Shown here piece by piece: positions 1 through 5,695 of a DNA stretch of 17,754 nucleotides (positions are counted from its first letter, which is position 1; each line of letters starts with the position of its first letter). The translations under genes and the position numbers were made by a program. The notes beneath the pieces are model-generated. The model made no database searches, was not told the DNA's origin, and was given only the letters and a program-made list of their open reading frames with translations. Origin of the DNA: Ch67 sp964491665. Lineage in GTDB: Bacteria > Pseudomonadota > Gammaproteobacteria > Pseudomonadales > Ketobacteraceae. The stretch is from NCBI GenBank assembly GCA_964491665.1, contig CAZBII010000093.1, forward strand, positions 1 to 17,754, read 5' to 3'.

Positions 1-1088
1 CGTTCCCGGCCGGCTCCGGTCTGGTGGCGTTTGCTGCTGCCACCGGTGTCATGCCGCTGGACATGCCGGAATCCGTTCTGGTGCGTTTCAAGGGCAAACG
101 CCAACCTGGCATCACCCTGCGTGACCTGGTACACGCGATTCCGCTGTACGCCATCAAGGCCGGTCTGCTGACGGTTGAGAAGAAAGGCAAGAAGAACGTG
201 TTCTCCGGCCGCATCCTGGAAATCGAAGGTCTGGAAGATCTGACCGTGGAGCAGGCGTTCGAGCTGTCTGACGCGTCTGCCGAGCGTTCCGCCGCCGGCT
301 GCACCATCACGCTGTCGGAAGATTCCGTTGCCGAATACCTGAAGTCCAACATCACGCTGCTGAAGTGGATGATTGCGAATGGCTACGGCGACGCCCGCAC
401 CATGGAACGTCGTATTCGCGGTATGGAAGCCTGGCTGGCCAAGCCGGAACTGATGCGCGCTGACAAGGACGCCGAGTACCACACCGTCATCGAAATCAAC
501 ATGGACGACATCAAGGAACCCGTTCTGTGCTGCCCTAACGATCCGGACGACGCCAAGTTCCTGTCCGACGTGGCCGGCGACAAAATCGACGAAGTGTTCA
601 TCGGTTCGTGCATGACCAACATCGGCCACTTCCGCGCCGCCGGCAAACTGCTGGACAAAGTGGAAGGTGGATCGCTGGCAACCCGTCTGTGGCTGGCGCC
701 GCCGACCAAGATGGACCAGCACCAGCTGATGGAAGAAGGCTACTACAACATCTACGGCCGCGCCGGTGCCCGCACGGAAATGCCGGGCTGCTCGCTGTGC
801 ATGGGTAACCAGGCACGCGTTGCGCCGAACACGACCGTGGTGTCCACCTCTACCCGTAACTTCCCCAACCGTCTGGGCCAGGGTTCCAACGTGTACCTGG
901 CGTCGGCGGAACTGGCATCGGTGGCGGCGGTGATGGGCAAGTTGCCGACCGTGGCGGAGTACATGCAGTACGCCAGCCAGATCGACAGCATGGCAGCTGA
1001 CATCTACCGCTACATGAACTTCGACCGCATGGGCGAATATCAGGAAGTGGCTGACAAGGTGAAGATTCCGGTGGCGCAGGACGCCTAA
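1..1088 (+). CDS. acnB: Aconitate hydratase B, C-terminal part (5' end outside window)
   Basis: Bifunctional aconitase B / 2-methylisocitrate dehydratase interconverts citrate and isocitrate in the cytoplasmic TCA cycle using a [4Fe-4S] cluster. The frame is open from base 3 (first residues FPAGSGLVAF), so this is the last ~361 residues of a protein normally about 860 long. Visible hallmarks are the GSCMTNIGH segment, with a cluster cysteine codon at 609-611, and the PGCSLCMGNQ segment, with two more at 789-791 and 798-800. These are the three cluster ligands of AcnB. The stretches TVEKKGKKN, ASAERSAAGCT and STSTRNFPNR are close to family consensus. The alternative GTG at base 24 is internal, not a real start. 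The gene ends at TAA 1086-1088, is followed by a hairpin terminator, and converges with the minus-strand cassette. Identity is secure. Confidence 0.97.
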   Translation, partial: FPAGSGLVAFAAATGVMPLDMPESVLVRFKGKRQPGITLRDLVHAIPLYAIKAGLLTVEKKGKKNVFSGRILEIEGLEDLTVEQAFELSDASAERSAAGCTITLSEDSVAEYLKSNITLLKWMIANGYGDARTMERRIRGMEAWLAKPELMRADKDAEYHTVIEINMDDIKEPVLCCPNDPDDAKFLSDVAGDKIDEVFIGSCMTNIGHFRAAGKLLDKVEGGSLATRLWLAPPTKMDQHQLMEEGYYNIYGRAGARTEMPGCSLCMGNQARVAPNTTVVSTSTRNFPNRLGQGSNVYLASAELASVAAVMGKLPTVAEYMQYASQIDSMAADIYRYMNFDRMGEYQEVADKVKIPVAQDA

Positions 1089-1105
1089 GCTGGAAAGGCA
1101 AAAAG

Positions 1106-1131
1106 AAAACCCCGCTGCGGCGGGGTTTTTT
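1106..1131. terminator. Rho-independent terminator, probably bidirectional
   Basis: A perfect 10-bp stem (AAAACCCCGC at 1106-1115 with GCGGGGTTTT at 1120-1129) closes on a 4-base loop. On the plus strand it ends in a T-run, 17 bases after the acnB stop. Read on the minus strand, the stem is followed by TTTTCTTTTT (complement of 1100-1109), so it could also stop the minus-strand transcript that ends with the reductase gene at 1227. It is the only strong terminator seen in the window. Confidence 0.9.
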
Positions 1132-1226
1132 GTGGGCGACGATTTTATCGCATGCAGATGAGTGTCGCCGGAAAGATCGAAATCCCGGTGGCCGCGTGCA
1201 GGTTTTCGCTGCACGCAAATCGCGCC

Positions 1227-1967
1227 CTACATTTTCATCTTCTTGAAAATGAATTCCGGGATGTGACGGATGATGTTCATGATGATCCACCAGAACCAGG
1301 GCAGGTACACCACGTTGCACTTCTTGTCGACGGACTTGACGATGCCTGCCGCTACCTGATCGGCGCTGGCCCACAGCGGACCGCCCTTGTCGAAACTGGC
1401 AGTCATCGGCGTATCGACAAAACCGGGCTTGATGGTCAGCACATGCACGCCGGACGCACTCAGCCGGTTGCGCAGTCCCTGCAGGAAAATGCTCACCATG
1501 CCTTTCGCCGCGCCGTAGACATAGTTGGACTGGCGACCGCGATCGCCCGCCACCGACGAAATCACCGCGATGTCGCCCTGCCGCTGCTGTTCGAAATGAT
1601 TCGCGGCAATCGTGCAGAGTGAAATCACGCTCAGGGCATTGGTTTCGATTTCCGAACGCGCCACATTGAACGAACGCTCGCAGGCTTTCTGGTCAGGCAG
1701 CGTACCGTGGGCGACGAACAGGCCATCCACCCTGCCCATGCTTTTCAGCGCGGCATCGAAACACGGCTGGTGCAGTTCGAACGCGTTGGCGTCCATGCTG
1801 TAAACATCCACCTGCCCTGCTCCGCGCACTTTCAGATCCTGCGCGACCACATTCAGTTTTTCTTCATTGCGCGCCACCAGAAACAGCTTGTAGCCGCGGC
1901 TGGCCCACAGGCGACAGACAGATTCTGCAATGGCGGACGTTGCTCCGACGACGATCCAGTTTTTCAT
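1227..1967 (-). CDS. DprE2-like short-chain dehydrogenase/reductase
   Basis: A classical-size (246 aa) NAD(P)-dependent SDR, predicted to reduce the 2-keto intermediate made by the neighbouring FAD oxidase. In the DprE1/DprE2 pair this completes epimerisation of polyprenyl-phospho-ribose to polyprenyl-phospho-arabinose. Visible features are the nucleotide-binding turn GATSAIA (residues 8-14), N110, S137/S138, and the catalytic Y151-x-x-x-K155 (YGAAK), followed by PGFVDTPM (181-188). The C-terminus, about residues 222-246, is hydrophobic, aromatic and basic (FWWIIMNIIRHIPEFIF), fitting a membrane-associated enzyme with a polyprenyl substrate. The ATG start overlaps the stop of the FAD gene in an ATGA, implying translational coupling. 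The SDR family is certain. The DprE2 role is inferred from context and the C-terminal tail; other ketoreductase activities cannot be excluded from sequence alone. Confidence 0.85.
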   Translation of the reverse strand: MKNWIVVGATSAIAESVCRLWASRGYKLFLVARNEEKLNVVAQDLKVRGAGQVDVYSMDANAFELHQPCFDAALKSMGRVDGLFVAHGTLPDQKACERSFNVARSEIETNALSVISLCTIAANHFEQQRQGDIAVISSVAGDRGRQSNYVYGAAKGMVSIFLQGLRNRLSASGVHVLTIKPGFVDTPMTASFDKGGPLWASADQVAAGIVKSVDKKCNVVYLPWFWWIIMNIIRHIPEFIFKKMKM

Positions 1968-3271
1968 GCGTTTGCTTCCATTACACGGCGCCAGAAACTC
2001 GACGAGATTCCGGGATCTTTGTATTGAATGAAGGTGTCAAAGTTGGGATAGAACCGTTTGAAATGTTCCGCTTTCATGTGCGCGTCCTTGGCGGGATAAA
2101 GCGCGCCGCCCGCCTGCACGACGACATCGTCCAGCTGATCGAACAGGTGCAATGTCTTGTTACCCTGATACGGAAAATCCAGTGCCAGTGTGGCACCCGG
2201 ACGCGGGAACGACATGAGTCCAGGCGACGGAACATCGCCAAATACTTTCAGCACCACCAGGAACGAGCCGCTGTTGGCCGCCGCGATGCGCTCCAGCATT
2301 TCGCGTGTCGCATCGTAACTGACGTCGTTCGGCACCACACACTGGTATTGCAGGAAACCTTTCGGGCCGTAGATGCGATTCCAGTCGTGCACGAAATCAA
2401 GCGGATAGAAAAACGGATCGTAATGCACCGTGGCGAAACTACGCTCCTGCATCTGACGGTTGAAATACAGGGAATTGAACGCACGCAGGGAAAGGCTGTT
2501 GATCAGCGACAGTGGCGGATCGATCGGCATCGCCAGTTTCAGTTTCGAGGCCGCCGGTTTCGGCTGGGTAATCTTGGCGTGATTGCCCCGCAGGAAATGG
2601 CCCCGCCCGAGTTTTTCCCGCGACGCCAGACAGTCAATCCAGGCTGCAGTGAATTCATGGCTGTGTTCGGATTCAGCCGACAGCGCGAAGAAGGTCGCCA
2701 GATCGTTGTACTTGATGGTTTCGAGATTGATGGCGGAATTGGGCACGCGCTTGAGTTGCAGCTCCACCCATTCGATGAAACCGGTGAGACCAAGTCCGCC
2801 GATGGTTGCGCTGAACCAGCCGGCATTTTCAGTGGGGGAACAGATCAGCTGCGTGCCGTCGGTGCGACGCAGCGCAAAGCGTGTCACGTGCCGCCCGAAC
2901 GAACCTTCAAGATGATGATTCTTGCCGTGCACATCGTTGGAAACGCATCCGCCGACAGTGGCGAACTTTGTGCCCGGCGTTACCGGCAGGAACCAGCCCT
3001 GCGGCTCCACCAGATTGAGGATGTCGGCCAGCTGGGTGCCGCATTCGCATTGCAGCAGCCCGGTGTCCGCATCGAAGTTGATGAAGCGGCGCAGGAAGCG
3101 GGTGGATGCCACCACGCCGCCGTTATTCATGCAGCTGTCGCCGTAACTTCTGGCGTTGCCCTGCACGAGAATACTGGCTTCGTCCGGCAAGTCATCGGTG
3201 CGCCATTGCAGATCGACACCACGTTGCTGTGTGTACGGATAACGGGCCCAGGAAACGTATGGTTTGCTCAT
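1964..3271 (-). CDS. DprE1-like FAD-binding oxidase (polyprenyl-phospho-ribose 2'-oxidase candidate)
   Basis: A 435-aa oxidase of the vanillyl-alcohol-oxidase fold. The FAD domain is N-terminal: GNARSYGD (38-45), then PGTKFATVGGCVSNDVHGKNHH (99-120), whose HGKNHH carries the histidine near the flavin in DprE1, then SFGRHV and GGLGLTGFIE. The C-terminal substrate domain has LALDFP (362-367) and LYPAKDAH (391-398), where K395 matches the catalytic lysine 418 of Mycobacterium DprE1. In DprE1 this enzyme oxidises the ribose 2'-hydroxyl of decaprenyl-phospho-ribose. The residue aligned with the benzothiazinone-target cysteine (C387) is alanine here (A363). The start lies one base after the TGA of the HAD-UbiA gene (TGAGATG), and the stop overlaps the SDR start. 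The family is clear. The exact substrate is inferred from the full cassette. Confidence 0.88.
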   Translation of the reverse strand: MSKPYVSWARYPYTQQRGVDLQWRTDDLPDEASILVQGNARSYGDSCMNNGGVVASTRFLRRFINFDADTGLLQCECGTQLADILNLVEPQGWFLPVTPGTKFATVGGCVSNDVHGKNHHLEGSFGRHVTRFALRRTDGTQLICSPTENAGWFSATIGGLGLTGFIEWVELQLKRVPNSAINLETIKYNDLATFFALSAESEHSHEFTAAWIDCLASREKLGRGHFLRGNHAKITQPKPAASKLKLAMPIDPPLSLINSLSLRAFNSLYFNRQMQERSFATVHYDPFFYPLDFVHDWNRIYGPKGFLQYQCVVPNDVSYDATREMLERIAAANSGSFLVVLKVFGDVPSPGLMSFPRPGATLALDFPYQGNKTLHLFDQLDDVVVQAGGALYPAKDAHMKAEHFKRFYPNFDTFIQYKDPGISSSFWRRVMEANA

Positions 3272-3272
3272 C

Positions 3273-4694
3273 TCACACCGCCAGCACCATGAACAGTCCG
3301 ATCAGCGCGCCGCACACCATGCTGATGCGATCCTTGAGGGCAAACACAATCGGATCGTCATCCATGTTGCCCCGGTGCGCGATGATCCAGACACGGCTGA
3401 TCCAGTACAGCATGACCAGACACACCGGCCACATAAGCTGCGGCTGATCATACATGCCCTTTACGTCCGCACTGTTGATATAGAGCGCCAGAACCAGCAC
3501 AGAAATATATCCCGCCGATCCGCCCAGTGATGACAGCAGCTCCAGGTCTTCCACCTGATAGCCACGCCCCAGGGTTTTCTTCACGCTCTTTTCCTTCAGT
3601 TTCATCAGCTCGGTGTAACGCTTGACGATGGCGAGACTGAGAAACACAAACACGGAGAACGACAGCAGCCAGAATGACAGCGTAACTGCAACGGCAGCGG
3701 CACCCGCGACAATGCGAATGGTGTACAGCGCCGCCAGTGTGATCACGTCGATCATCACCACACGTTTGAGTTTGAAGCTGTAGGCCACGGTCATCAGATA
3801 ATAGATGCCCAGCACCAGCGCGAATTCCCACGGCAGGAACCAGCAGATCGCGGCGGCCATCAGCAGCAGGATCGGTGTTCCCACCAGACCGGCAATCAGC
3901 GACAGCGTGCCCGCGGCGAACGGCCGGTTGCGCTTGGTGGCGTGCCGGCGATCGTCGTTGAGGTCCAGCAGATCGTTGAGGAAGTACACGCTGGAAGCAC
4001 AGAACGAAAATGCAAAGAAGGCCAGCATGCCCGCCACCAGCAGTTTCGCATCGGTAAGCACATGCGCAGTCAGCAGTGGCACAAAGATCAAGCCATTCTT
4101 CACCCACTGGTGCACGCGCAACGCTTTCAGCACCACTTTCAGGCCGGGCTTTTTCGGTTCGAAATGCTTTTCGATGGGGCAGTGTTTTTCCGCCTGCTTC
4201 ACCAGCCCCTTGTCCGCCACCACGATCGCCTGATGGCAGTGATCCCAGACTTTCAGATCCACCGGCGCGTTGCCGGCATACACGTACTGCTTCTCGCCGT
4301 AACGCTCGGTCAGCGCCGAGCGCTTGGCAGTGCCGGACAGGTTGCGCGTGTCATCCGTCGCCAGCACATCATCAAAGATACCCAGGTGCTGCGCCACCGC
4401 GTGGGCATAACGCACATGGGACGCGGTGGCGAGAATGATCTCGCGTCCGGCTTTTTTCTGCGCCTTGAGATACTCGATCAGCTCAAGATTGTACGGCAGC
4501 CATTCCACCGGAATGTCCACATGGCGTGCGATCTCCGACTTCAGAAAGGCCTTGCCTTTCAACAGCCAGAAGAATACGCGAAAGATATTCAGCGGACTGA
4601 GCCTGATCAGCAGCAGGAAGGATTCGATCAGCAGATCGCTGCGGATCAGCGTGCCGTCCAGATCTACAACAAGGGGATATTTCTTTTCCGACAT
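3273..4694 (-). CDS. HAD-phosphatase / UbiA-family prenyltransferase fusion (DPPR-synthase-like)
   Basis: A 473-aa two-domain protein. Residues 1-180 are a HAD hydrolase: motif I DLDGT (D11, D13), motif II at LATAS (88-92), K124 in GTAKRS, and a GNAPVD loop with D146 as motif IV. From about 185 a polytopic UbiA domain follows, opening with LRVHQWVKN (192-200) and carrying the prenyltransferase motif ND..D...D (N240, D241, D244, D248) then KRNRPFAAG (254-262). YSFKLK and IRIVAG follow (305-331). The RP-AAG and HQWVKN signatures resemble 5-phosphoribosyl-1-pyrophosphate:polyprenyl-phosphate transferase (Rv3806c type) rather than quinone or heme O enzymes. Inference: the UbiA part makes polyprenyl-phospho-ribose 5-phosphate and the HAD part may remove the 5-phosphate. 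The gene starts 6 bases after the upstream stop. Confidence 0.85.
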   Translation of the reverse strand: MSEKKYPLVVDLDGTLIRSDLLIESFLLLIRLSPLNIFRVFFWLLKGKAFLKSEIARHVDIPVEWLPYNLELIEYLKAQKKAGREIILATASHVRYAHAVAQHLGIFDDVLATDDTRNLSGTAKRSALTERYGEKQYVYAGNAPVDLKVWDHCHQAIVVADKGLVKQAEKHCPIEKHFEPKKPGLKVVLKALRVHQWVKNGLIFVPLLTAHVLTDAKLLVAGMLAFFAFSFCASSVYFLNDLLDLNDDRRHATKRNRPFAAGTLSLIAGLVGTPILLLMAAAICWFLPWEFALVLGIYYLMTVAYSFKLKRVVMIDVITLAALYTIRIVAGAAAVAVTLSFWLLSFSVFVFLSLAIVKRYTELMKLKEKSVKKTLGRGYQVEDLELLSSLGGSAGYISVLVLALYINSADVKGMYDQPQLMWPVCLVMLYWISRVWIIAHRGNMDDDPIVFALKDRISMVCGALIGLFMVLAV

Positions 4695-4700
4695 GTCCGA

Positions 4701-5663
4701 TTACACCTTCACACCATCGCCGGACATGGGGGTAATGCCCCGCGCTGCCAGCACGCTTGCCACAATCAATCCCATGAATACCGCAAACCACAGCGTGGCG
4801 ATGCGGCAGATCAGCGTCGCTGCCACCGCCACCGACTGCTCGACGCCCAGCGACACCAGCAGCAGCGTCATCACCGCTTCCGTGCTGCCCAGCCCACCGG
4901 GTAAAAATGAAATGGCACCGATCAGCACGGCCACGCCATAAATGCTCACCGCCATCAAAACGGACACGTCCTGCCCCAGCACATGCAGCAGATACCAGAA
5001 GCCCACCGCTTCCGCCAGCCACGCGAGAAATCCGACCACCAGTCCGACAAACAATTCCCGGTTGCGCAGCAGTGACGCAGACGATTTCAGCAGCGCCAGC
5101 AGATGCTCCAGCGCCTTGCCAATTTTTCCCTCATGCTTCTGCGACCAATCAGCCAGCAGCTGCAGCACCTTGCGGCTGTGCAGCAGCGGCAGCGAGCCGA
5201 ATACCACCACTCCGGTGATCAACACCACGGGGCCGTAGCCCTTGAACAGGAAGCCGGCGGCGCAGGAGATCAGTACGATGCTGAGCAGATCCAGAAAGCG
5301 CTCGACGAAAAACGTGCTGAAGGTATGGGCATAGGAAATGCCGTGGCGCTTGAGATAGAGGGAGCGGACCGTTTCGCCCGCCTTGCCCGGTGTGGTGGAG
5401 AGTGCGAAACCGCACAGGTAGTACGCGATGTGCCAGCGGTGCGGCAGGCGGGTCTGGCTGAGCTTGTGCAGGTACCAGTCCCAACGCCAGTAACGCATGG
5501 CGTAGTTGGCCAGCGACAAGCCCAGTATCACGGCCCAACCGCCCAGCCCCACCTGCAGGATGGCGTCCCGCGTGGCATGGAAATCACTGAGGAACATGGC
5601 GCCGAGATACAGCACCATGCCGCCCAGAATCGACAGCAGAATGGGTTTCTGGAACCGCTCCAT
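4701..5663 (-). CDS. UPF0104 / lysylphosphatidylglycerol-synthase-type membrane protein
   Basis: A 320-aa polytopic inner-membrane protein with about eight hydrophobic segments and no soluble domain, so it is the flippase-like TM part of this superfamily without an aminoacyltransferase. Visible family signatures are LSTTPGKAGETVR (88-100), FFVERFLDLL (118-127), SFLPGGLGSTEA (252-263) and RIATLWFA (287-294). Family members include AglD-like and YbhN-like proteins, often found beside polyprenyl-sugar or glycolipid genes; the transport activity is not settled for most. As first gene of the cassette, 6 bases ahead of the HAD-UbiA gene, it is a candidate for moving or handling the polyprenyl-phospho-sugar. 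It begins 32 bases after the tgpA stop, so it may be read from the upstream transcript. The start is the ATG at 5661-5663; no strong ribosome binding site precedes it. Confidence 0.85.
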   Translation of the reverse strand: MERFQKPILLSILGGMVLYLGAMFLSDFHATRDAILQVGLGGWAVILGLSLANYAMRYWRWDWYLHKLSQTRLPHRWHIAYYLCGFALSTTPGKAGETVRSLYLKRHGISYAHTFSTFFVERFLDLLSIVLISCAAGFLFKGYGPVVLITGVVVFGSLPLLHSRKVLQLLADWSQKHEGKIGKALEHLLALLKSSASLLRNRELFVGLVVGFLAWLAEAVGFWYLLHVLGQDVSVLMAVSIYGVAVLIGAISFLPGGLGSTEAVMTLLLVSLGVEQSVAVAATLICRIATLWFAVFMGLIVASVLAARGITPMSGDGVKV

Positions 5664-5695
5664 CAGATTGAATCCATGTTGTTTTTTATTGGCAT

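Noticed and set aside
1940..3292. A 450-codon plus-strand frame opposite the FAD oxidase, and a similar 415-codon one opposite metZ (9833-11080)
   Set aside because: Both mirror well-identified genes, have no recognisable motif or start signal, and are rich in His, Gln and Arg.
3273..4694. UbiA domain as 4-hydroxybenzoate octaprenyltransferase or heme O synthase
   Set aside because: The HAD fusion, the HQWVKN and RNRPFAAG signatures, and the DprE1/DprE2-like neighbours fit the phosphoribosyl-polyprenyl type much better.
1227..5663. Recent horizontal acquisition of the arabinose-type cassette
   Set aside because: Codon use and base composition look like the neighbours, and no repeats, tRNA site, integrase or transposase flank it. 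Older transfer cannot be excluded but nothing here shows it.
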